In this document: piece after piece, positions 20,773-29,474 of the stretch
How positions within the stretch are numbered: position 1 is the stretch's first letter
Layout: each line of letters opens with the position of its first letter
Origin: Sergeia podlipaevii
Lineage: Eukaryota > Euglenozoa > Kinetoplastea > Trypanosomatida > Trypanosomatidae
Length of the DNA stretch: 64,000 nt
NCBI GenBank assembly: GCA_030849805.1
Contig: JASANZ010002250.1
Span: 1 to 64,000 of the forward strand
Direction: 5' to 3'
Position numbers and translations under genes: made by a program
The notes under the pieces: generated by a model
What the model saw: only the letters and a program-made list of their open reading frames with translations
Told to the model about the DNA's origin: nothing
The model's database searches: none

Positions 20773-23700
20773 CTACTGGTAGTCATCAGCATCGAAAGTG
20801 GGCAGCCCCGCAGCGTACCCACAGTGAGCATAGTCCGTATTGCCGCCCCATGGAGCCTCAGGCAGCCTTACCCCCTCCTCTTTGTCGCTTCCCATAATCC
20901 AGTCAGCAAGCAAGAAGTACTTGCTCCGTAGCAGTTCCGCGGCGGTGGGGCGGCGAGCCGGGTCGGCCTGCAGGCACCACCGCAGCATCGCCTTGCACTC
21001 ATCGGAAAGATGATCTGGCAGAGGCATCACCACGGGCGGAGGTTGAGGGTAAATAGACGGCGGCAGTCGCTGCTCCTCCCTCACGGCATCCTCGTGCCTC
21101 ATTAGAGCATCGAGGCGAAGATTGTACCAGCGGCTGATCGTCATCGCGTGTTTGGCGTCGTACTCGTCCTTTTCTTTTCGTGTACGTGGCTTCGCAAAGG
21201 GGAGGTCATTGGGGGCGCAATCTTCAAAAAGAGCACCATCAGGCGTGACAAGCTCAATAAAGGTCATCGCAAAAGCGTAGATGTCACTTGCCTCTGAGAA
21301 GTTCTTGCTCTGAAGCACCTCTGGGGCGGCGTGTGTGATGGATACAAAGCGGTGCACTGGCACGTCTGTGGGCTTTAAGGCGCTGCCCTGAGCGAGGGCA
21401 CGTCGCAGACGTGCAGTGTGGTTCAATTTTACGAGTGGGCGTCGGGATCCAATTAGGGGCTCACTCACCGTTACTGGGCTGCCAGCACCACTACCGCCTG
21501 CTGCTGCTCCCGTGGCGGCGCTCGTGTTGTCCTCAGTGATGGGCAGCCGTACGGCGCTATACGCCTCGTCAGAGTGCGCTGAAAAAACAAAGCGCGACAG
21601 GTCAGTGTTGGCGGGGATAAGCTGTGGCGGTGCGACAGTGCCCTCACCTGGAACGATAACACGAGGGCTTGCATGGCCCTTTGTCGCCGCTGCAGCGATG
21701 TTAAGTGAGTTCGCGCTTGTCGCCGTCTCCGCGCCGGCGGATGATGGAAGAAACCGATGGGGGCAAACAAGTGCAATGCCTCCGCAGTGGGCATCAGTCA
21801 AAGATAGAATGCGCACCGCAGTGTCAACAGCGGCTTCAGAGGCTCCCAGCAGGGCCAGCTCACGTGCGTGGCCTCTCTGAATGAGCTCGGCCGTGGCTTG
21901 GCTCTCAATTCCGTTATGAGGGGAGGGCAGCGGCAGTTTATTGACCTCTTCGTAGTCATGATCCTCTAGATATTTACGGAAGGACTCGTGCTGCCAGCGC
22001 TGCTCATCCGGCTCTTCATACGCAAAGCCGCGACTTGCTGACATGTCCGTCACAGAAAAACTGCAGTTATTGTAGTTCCCTGAGTTGGCAAAATGCAAAG
22101 GGCTGCTTGAGCTCCCCACAGCCCCATTTGATTCACTACCGCCATACCAGTGCTGTGCGTCCCCGCCAGTCGCGCCGGGGCTTGAGCTCCCAAGATCCAA
22201 CGGGGCCACCACACTTTGAGACTTGTGCGGAACCATGGCCGGCGAGGCACTCAGAGAAGGGGAAATACTCACCTGCTGAGGCCCAACTGTCATAACGGAT
22301 TGATCACGTGGTCGAGGGTGGTAGTCTCCCAGTGCGCCCGGCACGCCGTTCATCCTTTCCTCAACGTCAAAATGCTGAGGCAGCAGAGGCGCGGGCTGGG
22401 TAGACGCACTGGTTGCTGCTTCGTTGCACACTACAGCATTGCCAGCACCATCGTTCATGTTGTTGTTGTTGTTGTTGTTGTTCACCTGCTTACCTGTGAG
22501 AGCAGTCGTACCAGCTGCGCCACCCTTTGCCGGCCTCAAGCTGCCAAGCTGCGCCGCCCCGGCGCTAGTAGGCGGCATAGGGTGGGGGTCAAGCAGCGTG
22601 AGCAGACGTACAATATTGCGTGCTGGTACACGCGAGAGGTGACCAACGGGTATGTCGGAGATGTACGCAGGGAACAGGCTTCTAAAAGCGGCGTTCAAGG
22701 GGCAGTTAAGGAAGATACCTCGCGCACAGATATCATACTGGAGCACGCCGTCGTCGTGTAGGCTTAAGAGCGCTAAGAGAACCTCGCGCATGAAGGCGCG
22801 CGCGGTGAGCTCGTGGAGGTGCGTGCGGTTAAACCTTTCACGTGTATCGCGAATTTGATAATTACGCAACGTCCCATATTTGGCAAACTCGGTGTAAATG
22901 CGCAGCCTCGTGGGTTTGCCGCTGTCTGCAGGTACGCCAGGGATGTCACAAAAAGAGATACTCGTCCGTGCGCCTTTAACAACCCCGCCTCCAGCTCCCC
23001 CTACGCGACGGTTGCGCAAGGTGGCGCTGCTACCTCCTCCTCCTCCCTGCTGCTGCTGCTGCTGTTGTGGGTGCAGGTGCCCAAAATAGCTAAAACTCGC
23101 ACGCTCGTCGGGATGCGTTGTATCATCTGCGAATGCATATTCCATCTGGATGCACTGGATCACGTAGGGGCAATACACTGATATACGTGTCCACCTCCGC
23201 ACCTCATCACAGACAAGATCCAGCGTGCATTGCGTGGTGCTGCGACTGAGTAGCTGTATATCCTTCATCGCGATAAGATAATGCTTGCCTTCACTCATTG
23301 TGTAGGTCTTTGGCGATGGCTGAGCAACTAGGACGCCAGAATCAGCACGGGCTGGCGTACCTGAACCCGCACCTTTTCCCTTTCCATTGGACCGCGAGGC
23401 AACGTTCTTTGCCATCGATAACTCGCCCTGCTCGACAACACTCATGCGCGAGCGACCAGGATGAATGGTATCGAGCTTGCCTACCAGCACGGTCATGTTT
23501 GCTAAGAATACCTGACTGAAGCGTCCTTTACCAACAGCAGGCTCATCTGGCAGCGGCTGACACTGGTAAACAGTCACCATCGCCGGAGCTCTCTCAGGCA
23601 GCGGCTGCCCTGGTGGAGCCGTGGATGCCGCCCTCACGGTAACTGTACCATTATTTGTCGACTTGAACGTCGATCCGCCCTTCCTGCCTTCTGCATCGCG

Positions 23701-23979
23701 GCCAAAAGGAGTGGTGGGACGGGCCGTCATCGTGTCAATGTCCTCCTGAGTAGGCACTATGATCCCCTGCATGATAGCTGCTCGGCGGCACTCCTGAAGC
23801 GACTGACGATACGCTTTGGCCGTCTCCGCATCTGGCACGTACGGAGGCACACCACCGCCATCACGCCTGTGTCTTTCTTCAGCACTACCACCGCGTGCGC
23901 CGCCACCAGCACCACCGCCAGCCCCGCCTCTCTTGTCTGCTGGACTGTGCTTCTTTCCTTTTGAAGAAGAGCAGCCCAT
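20773..23979 (-). CDS. Predicted acylated pseudokinase
   Basis: Encodes 1068 residues. It begins MGCSSSKGKK: Gly2 followed by Ser6 and Lys fits N-myristoylation, and Cys3 is placed for palmitoylation, so membrane attachment (often flagellar or plasma membrane in trypanosomatids) is likely. The Gly-rich loop (GKGRFSQVF, ~151) and an AMK lysine (~237) are intact. The catalytic loop reads QYDICARGIFLN (~415): Asp is kept, but His, Arg, the Lys two residues on and the Asn are lost. The DFG position appears to be NHT (~853), just before the APE motif (~883). Helix F (SDIYAFAMTFIEL) and RRPTAAELL are normal. About 430 low-complexity residues, including Asn8, separate the catalytic loop from the NHT. 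Either it is catalytically dead or it uses unusual chemistry; scaffolding is the likelier role. Confidence 0.85.
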   Translation of the reverse strand: MGCSSSKGKKHSPADKRGGAGGGAGGGARGGSAEERHRRDGGGVPPYVPDAETAKAYRQSLQECRRAAIMQGIIVPTQEDIDTMTARPTTPFGRDAEGRKGGSTFKSTNNGTVTVRAASTAPPGQPLPERAPAMVTVYQCQPLPDEPAVGKGRFSQVFLANMTVLVGKLDTIHPGRSRMSVVEQGELSMAKNVASRSNGKGKGAGSGTPARADSGVLVAQPSPKTYTMSEGKHYLIAMKDIQLLSRSTTQCTLDLVCDEVRRWTRISVYCPYVIQCIQMEYAFADDTTHPDERASFSYFGHLHPQQQQQQQGGGGGSSATLRNRRVGGAGGGVVKGARTSISFCDIPGVPADSGKPTRLRIYTEFAKYGTLRNYQIRDTRERFNRTHLHELTARAFMREVLLALLSLHDDGVLQYDICARGIFLNCPLNAAFRSLFPAYISDIPVGHLSRVPARNIVRLLTLLDPHPMPPTSAGAAQLGSLRPAKGGAAGTTALTGKQVNNNNNNNNMNDGAGNAVVCNEAATSASTQPAPLLPQHFDVEERMNGVPGALGDYHPRPRDQSVMTVGPQQVSISPSLSASPAMVPHKSQSVVAPLDLGSSSPGATGGDAQHWYGGSESNGAVGSSSSPLHFANSGNYNNCSFSVTDMSASRGFAYEEPDEQRWQHESFRKYLEDHDYEEVNKLPLPSPHNGIESQATAELIQRGHARELALLGASEAAVDTAVRILSLTDAHCGGIALVCPHRFLPSSAGAETATSANSLNIAAAATKGHASPRVIVPGEGTVAPPQLIPANTDLSRFVFSAHSDEAYSAVRLPITEDNTSAATGAAAGGSGAGSPVTVSEPLIGSRRPLVKLNHTARLRRALAQGSALKPTDVPVHRFVSITHAAPEVLQSKNFSEASDIYAFAMTFIELVTPDGALFEDCAPNDLPFAKPRTRKEKDEYDAKHAMTISRWYNLRLDALMRHEDAVREEQRLPPSIYPQPPPVVMPLPDHLSDECKAMLRWCLQADPARRPTAAELLRSKYFLLADWIMGSDKEEGVRLPEAPWGGNTDYAHCGYAAGLPTFDADDYQ
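22459..22482. repeat. Coding GTT/AAC microsatellite
   Basis: Eight consecutive trinucleotide units encode an Asn8 run inside the large insertion of the pseudokinase. Confidence 0.85.
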
Positions 23980-24804
23980 CTACTGCTCTTCTATTTTTTT
24001 TTTCCTTCCTTCTTCCTTCTCTTAGTAATATAATTTTACTAGATAAGTTGCTTTTGTGAGCTTTGTAGCTAACGTTGCGCAAAGAAATATAAATATGTGT
24101 ACCACTCTGTGGGTGTGGGTGTATCTATTTTTTTTTATATCTGTTTTCTTTTTTCCCCTATGTTAAATTTTACTTTTTTCGGCCTATATATATTGTGTTA
24201 AGCGGCGATACTTCCGTGTTGCTCTGGTATACTCACACCAAGTCGTTCGCAACCACTCCTATATGTTCTTTCCCTTCCCTCTATTAGTGTTTTTATTTTT
24301 TTTAAGGAGAAAGAGAGAGAGAGAGAGAGAAAAGGAAGAAAAAGAAAACACAAAAGAAAGGAATAAAAGATTAAAGTGATCAATCGTCATGTATATATAA
24401 TGGTGATAATTGTTTTTCAAAGTCAAGCTGATAAGCTTTACAGTGTAAGCAGAGGGGGGGGGCATTTTAATGGTTCACGTGGCAGCCGCTGCTTCTTGTC
24501 ATAATGGAGCCAAGAATATTTATATCATCTATCGGGGATGAGCTACCCCAAGTACTGAGAAAAGATTTTCGTACCTCTCCGTCAAATTGTCAGAAATGAG
24601 TAGGAAGAAAGAAAATGTGAAAGAGAAGTAAGACGTTCGACTGAATTCATAAAGTGAAGAGCAATGTTCTGTGGTAGAAGAGAGAAACATGGTGCTTTGA
24701 CATGCCCCTCTCCGCTTTATTGACTCTCTCTCTCTATCTGCTCCACCCTATTTTACTTAAAAAAAAAAACGGTCTGTCTTGCTAATATAAATATATATAT
24801 ATTT
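23980..24804. other. Intergenic spacer
   Basis: No gene recognised. Contains a GA microsatellite near 24311-24330 and a less AT-rich, unassigned stretch at about 24465-24600 with no useful open frame. Confidence 0.6.
24069..24070 (-). promoter_or_regulatory. Possible spliced-leader acceptor AG for the pseudokinase gene
   Basis: First minus-strand AG after a short T-rich stretch (24081-24097), 89 bases before the ATG. The tract is weaker than at the other genes. Confidence 0.3.
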
Positions 24805-26811
24805 TTACGCCTCCTTAATAAAAGCAATGCCGCCGCCTGCACACTCATTCTCAATACACACAAGCAGTGGGCATAAACTACGCAAGTCCGCAAGCTGAGA
24901 GGAAGGAAGAGGATCCAAAGAAGAAGAAGGCAAGGGACAGATGGATGTGCTATCACTAGCTGCTGACCCACCACTTTCGTGGAGAAGAGCAGAGCGCAGC
25001 CACTGCTGGCAGGCGCACAGACGCCCTTCGTCCTCTACTCCCGCATTGCCAACGCGGAATCGCTCCTCATCGCACTCGCTCTGCTTTCTCACACGCTCAG
25101 CAGCAGCGCAATGATAGTGGCACTCTTCTTCCTTTGGCGAAGAAAGAAAACTCCTTACATTTGCAACCGCCTCCTGCCAGCGTGTGTCATCGCTTTGCAT
25201 CTGACGTTGTAATTGTAGTCCTCGTGCGCATAGCTGCCTCACCCCCTGCTGCTCTTGCTGCTCCTGACGCCTCAAACCAAACAAGATGGCATCATGTAAA
25301 GTAAATCGGCAATGGTCTAAGGCAGAGGTCATATCTTTGTCTTCCTCTGTGATGCAGCGATGGCATTCATCGTCATCTTCTTCTTTGTGACATTCCTCAG
25401 TAGTGCCGTCTCGCTGGACGTAACGAAGAGAAGAAAGCAGCTGGGCAGTACCACATGGTGCCAGTGTCGGTATGACAGTGCTCGTCATGTTCACAATATA
25501 ACTCACTACATCACAGGCTTCCCTTCTGGTGATGGTGGTGCTCGCACCAGCTGGCAGAGCAGCAGCAACAACTTCACACAGGCACGCATGGAATGCACGC
25601 AGTTCTGCATAATACATGGCTACAGTTGCGATGGCGCATTGCACATACAAAGAAGCAACATCAACCCACTTGTCGCCTCCCACCTTCTCTCCGCTTTCCT
25701 CTAGAGCAACTAGTGATGTGGATAGAGAGCAGAGATGCAGACCGTAGGCTTGACTAGCGCGGAGAAGATAATAACCTATGGAGGCGACAAGCGCCACGTC
25801 ATGCTCCTCACCATGTGTAGACTTGGTAAAGTCGTGTTCCGAGTCATCTTGCATGAAGCCCAACACGCAGCGCGGCGAGAGCGGCCGCCACCGTGACGCA
25901 GACCCCACCGCGCCTGAACTCTCCTGTTCCTCCTCATCCTCCTCATCAGCAGCCGCCTCTGCGTCAGTCAAATCGGACAGATACTCGGCGAGAACGTAAA
26001 ATGGGTTTCGGCGTGCCTCTGCCTTGGCTGCACTGACGTACTCCGCAAGGACTCTCAGTATCAAGCGGACTGACCCTGCTAGCGTAGAGGAGGAGAAGAA
26101 GGAGGAGCAGCAGATAGAGCCACAAGGTCTCAATAAAGAAGACAAGGAATTGCCAGCATATCGCCCAACGTGCGATTCATCTGCTGTACATCTCTCATTC
26201 ACCTCCCCCCTTCCTCGACCTCCTTCCTCCTCTGTCTCTACATCTTTGTTATTAGATACTGCCGCTGTGTGGAGTGGCGATGCCCAGCATGTGTCATGTA
26301 ATTGAGTCCGCATATCAGCCAGACGCCTCTCCATTGCTTCTAGACGTTCGCCTATCGTCTTGAAGAAACCCTTCACTTCCGCGTGAAACCACGGCACTAC
26401 AAGTGTCTGCCACACGCCAGCAATATGCTGCTTGGCCACTCGCACCTGTGCCCAGTGCTTATATGCAACGGATGCGGGAGTCATAAACAGTCTCTGTGGT
26501 GACTCCTTAAGAGGTGGCAACTGTGAATGAAAGATGAATGATTGTGAGGTGGAGGGCGTAGGCAGTGGCGCAGGTATGAGAGAGCCTTCAATCTCAGGGA
26601 CCTCTTCTTCTAGCACACACAGGAGTTGTGCCTGAGCACTTTTGCGCTGTCGCCTCTGAAGCCTCTCACGTTTCTCAGCGCTTCGCAGTGCCTTCTCAAT
26701 GCGGTGCAAGGAGGCCTGCACTCCTTGCTGCTGTGTGCGTGGTGGGTCTTCTTCACTACTCCGCAAGATTGCCCCTTGTGAAGCCGATGGCACACAGTCT
26801 GATGTTGTCAT
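24805..26811 (-). CDS. Unrecognised protein, 668 residues
   Basis: Starts MTTSDCVPSASQ at an ATG (26809-26811) and ends in TAA. I do not recognise a family. Residues ~30-70 are a charged, probably coiled-coil helix with RRQRK-type basic runs. The middle contains helical segments (for example KHWAQVRVAKQHIAGVW and VKGFFKTIGERLEAMERRL) interrupted by acidic low-complexity stretches. The last ~200 residues are Gln/Glu/His/Cys-rich without regular zinc-ligand spacing. There is no signal peptide or convincing transmembrane helix. Codon use and directional context match the neighbouring genes, so the coding call is secure even though the function is not. A helical scaffold is the most I can infer. 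Confidence 0.8.
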   Translation of the reverse strand: MTTSDCVPSASQGAILRSSEEDPPRTQQQGVQASLHRIEKALRSAEKRERLQRRQRKSAQAQLLCVLEEEVPEIEGSLIPAPLPTPSTSQSFIFHSQLPPLKESPQRLFMTPASVAYKHWAQVRVAKQHIAGVWQTLVVPWFHAEVKGFFKTIGERLEAMERRLADMRTQLHDTCWASPLHTAAVSNNKDVETEEEGGRGRGEVNERCTADESHVGRYAGNSLSSLLRPCGSICCSSFFSSSTLAGSVRLILRVLAEYVSAAKAEARRNPFYVLAEYLSDLTDAEAAADEEDEEEQESSGAVGSASRWRPLSPRCVLGFMQDDSEHDFTKSTHGEEHDVALVASIGYYLLRASQAYGLHLCSLSTSLVALEESGEKVGGDKWVDVASLYVQCAIATVAMYYAELRAFHACLCEVVAAALPAGASTTITRREACDVVSYIVNMTSTVIPTLAPCGTAQLLSSLRYVQRDGTTEECHKEEDDDECHRCITEEDKDMTSALDHCRFTLHDAILFGLRRQEQQEQQGVRQLCARGLQLQRQMQSDDTRWQEAVANVRSFLSSPKEEECHYHCAAAERVRKQSECDEERFRVGNAGVEDEGRLCACQQWLRSALLHESGGSAASDSTSICPLPSSSLDPLPSSQLADLRSLCPLLVCIENECAGGGIAFIKEA

Positions 26812-27612
26812 TGTTCTTTCTTTTTTTTTTTTCTTAAGACGGTCTGAATATTCGTCTCTGTGTAATGGGGGTGGATGATGTCTTTATCTAAATATGGGTG
26901 TAATAATCTGAGTTTTCTTTTTAAATGCAATACGTAAATATATAAATAAATAATCTGTATTAGAGGTGTGCCTAACAAAAATAAAAATAAGAGAAAAAAA
27001 AGGGGCTGCTTTACAAATGGAATTACGCATTCGATTTTTTTTTTTGAAAAAAAGCTTTCCTTTGCCCCGCAGTATAGCGTATAGCTGAAGAACACAAAGG
27101 CAACACCACGCGGTGCCGCAATAAAAGCAAACTTGTGTGTTGTGTTTCTTTCCCCTTCGCCTTTTTTTCTTTTTTTTTCATGGGCTGCTTGAAGTAAAAA
27201 TTCCTTCGTCAATAGAACGCAAAGCCAGTAGTGAACTTAAGCAGGCGCATTTCGTTTCGTTTCACACACAAAAGAAAAAAAAACGAATACACCATTTTTT
27301 CTCTCTCTATTCATTCTGCTTATACATGTATATACAGATATATTCTCTTTCCGTAGATATTCATTTTACACCATAGAATCTGGCAATGCGGTCTGTAGCG
27401 ATGAACGAAAAAAAAAAAAGAGAGAGAGAGAGAAGGAGACTTCCTTCATGGAAAGTAAGCAACACAGGCTCTTTACAAAAGAGGAAAATAAAAAGAAAGG
27501 GAAAAAAAAAATGCAGGCACGACTTCTGCTTCCCCCTCCCTCCACAGACCCATTGCGTACGTCTGTGCACGTGTATGCGCTACTGACCTCCAGCATGAAC
27601 ATTCTCTCTCTC
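26812..27612. other. Intergenic spacer
   Basis: No gene recognised. An A/G-rich stretch on the plus strand (26977-27004) preceding a CT at 26972-26973 could be the acceptor of the gene at 24805. A GA microsatellite lies near 27419-27436. Confidence 0.5.
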
Positions 27613-28719
27613 TTACATAGCACTGATGGGCATAGAGGTACCACTACGAGCAACGATCTCACCATCCTCTACGTCCTCTGGCCGGAGTGTACTGCTATTA
27701 AAGAAAGCCTCCTCCACGCGATGGCGCCGTCTCGCCGGCACACAAAACCGATAGTAGACAACCTGCCCAACCACTACAAAATCCATCGATAACTGAAACG
27801 CCCCACTCACAGCAAAAGGGAGAGGCTGCTTATCCAGGACAAAGTAGACAATCTTTACGATATCTCCGACTACCCACGTGAGTATCAAGAAAATGGACAA
27901 CCCTTCAGTCGAGCGCCGCCTGGCATTGTGAATAATCTGAGGAAGAGCCAAGCAGGCCTCAATGCCAAGAGCGACGTAGCCCACCACTTTAGGCGCGGAC
28001 TCCCAGAAGGACCCCACAACGAAGTAGTACGCCATCACCACCACAAGGGAGGATATCGCCCATAGAAAGTAACGTATGATGAAGGAGGCAGGCCGGTGGC
28101 TCATGAAGTGGTTCTCTGCGGCGTCTACCAGCTGAAACAAGCAAAATGTATCCCTGCTAGACTCGCGCGTCTCCACTACAAGATCGCCAGACTGCGGAAA
28201 GTTATCTTCCATCGCAGCAGCAACCGTTGGAGAGCGGAATGCGCCATCGTCCATCGTGCTGCCGCTTCCCTCCTGTTGCTGCTGCTGCTGCTTCTTCTGA
28301 ATGCCAACACGAACCACCAGCGCCGGCTGCATGCCGAGCTCTCCGTCCTGTCCCAATATGTTAGCCTCCGTGCTCCCGCTTGATACCATCTCATTCATCG
28401 CATGTATAGAGAGTACCTTGACGAGCAACACGCCGTGAACAAAAATGGCCACGATGGACTGAAACAACAATGCACGTGCGAAGCGAAGGCCAATAAAGAA
28501 CATCACGCGCAAGGTGTTGCTAGAAAGCAAAATAATAGACACAAGAGGGGAGTAGCCCTCAATGTTGTTCGAGGTGGCAATTGAAATTAACTGCATCACG
28601 TAGCCAATATGAGAGCCGAAAACGAGACTTAGTTGGAAAAGAAAAACACCGAATGTCTCTAGAGAGGCTTCACGCACCGCCGAGTTGTCCTGCACCAATG
28701 TCGAGCGCACATCCTCCAT
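27613..28719 (-). CDS. PQ-loop repeat membrane protein (SLC66-like)
   Basis: Encodes 368 residues from MEDVRSTLVQ; the 43 upstream codons are acceptor-tract translation. Hydrophobic segments form two PQ-loop-type halves. The first, around FGSHIGYVMQLISIATSNN, contains only a degenerate loop. The second has a canonical ALPQIIHNARRRSTEGLS. Between them lies a hydrophilic loop of ~100 residues with a poly-Gln run. The overall layout resembles the eukaryotic PQLC1/SLC66A2 type rather than cystinosin, but the transported substrate cannot be inferred. Family members are membrane proteins of lysosomes, vacuoles or Golgi. The C-terminal tail is cytosolic-looking, acidic and short. A spliced-leader acceptor is predicted only 22 bases upstream, at 28741-28742. 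Confidence 0.85.
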   Translation of the reverse strand: MEDVRSTLVQDNSAVREASLETFGVFLFQLSLVFGSHIGYVMQLISIATSNNIEGYSPLVSIILLSSNTLRVMFFIGLRFARALLFQSIVAIFVHGVLLVKVLSIHAMNEMVSSGSTEANILGQDGELGMQPALVVRVGIQKKQQQQQQEGSGSTMDDGAFRSPTVAAAMEDNFPQSGDLVVETRESSRDTFCLFQLVDAAENHFMSHRPASFIIRYFLWAISSLVVVMAYYFVVGSFWESAPKVVGYVALGIEACLALPQIIHNARRRSTEGLSIFLILTWVVGDIVKIVYFVLDKQPLPFAVSGAFQLSMDFVVVGQVVYYRFCVPARRRHRVEEAFFNSSTLRPEDVEDGEIVARSGTSMPISAM

Positions 28720-29474
28720 AATGCAAAGCAAAGTTTTTCTCTCGTTGTTGTTGTTATATACACAAAGCAACCAAAGGAAGAAAAGCAATAAATAGAAGAT
28801 ACAATATTTTTCCTTCTCAAAGAAAAATTGTAACAAAATCAAAAACACAACTACGTAGAAAATAGAAGATATAAAAATCTGTTGGTGAATTGCTAAGATA
28901 GCAATGGAAAAGAAGAAAGCGTGAGAAAGAAAAAACAGAGAAAAAAAGAAAAGGGAGAAAGAAGAAAGTTAGTTAAAGAGAGAAAAAGAAGTGAGCTAAG
29001 CATTGTTACAGAATGACATCGCCGCGTTGAAGAATGTTGACTCAAAATGAAAAGCCGCTCAAATGCGCCTTCTCTCCCTCTCTCCCTCTGGAAAAGAGAA
29101 AAAAAAAGGAAAAAAAATAGAAGAGAAAAAGGCTCGCAAACCCATCATTTTTTATTATATATAAAAAAAAAGGAGAAAAATAGGAGAAAAAAAAATGCAT
29201 CTTGTACGCACTTACTTATAAAAAACATTCGTGTTGGTTAAAATAGAGAAACAGCTGAGTAGTGAAGCAGTTTCCCCACTTTCTCTCCCTCCCCTCCCCC
29301 TCTTCTCTCTCACACATCGTTAGTTAGTGGGCTGAACAATATATGGCCCCTCTGTAATTTTCAACACACACACACACACACCTCCTATTTGAGAAACAAA
29401 AAAAAATAGAGTCACTCAATGTATACCTCTCGACAAAAACATCGCGCGCTCTCTCTCTCTTTCCTTTCTCGTCC
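28720..29474. other. Intergenic spacer
   Basis: No gene recognised; very purine-rich on the plus strand between 28900 and 29200. A CA tract lies near 29365-29381 and a CT tract near 29448-29460. Confidence 0.6.
28741..28742 (-). promoter_or_regulatory. Predicted spliced-leader acceptor AG for the PQ-loop gene
   Basis: First minus-strand AG after the pyrimidine tract 28764-28800, 22 bases before the chosen ATG. It excludes the upstream hydrophobic extension from the protein. Confidence 0.5.

Noticed and set aside
24465..24600. Possible C/D-box snoRNA
   Set aside because: Only loose matches to box C and box D with no convincing terminal stem or spacing.
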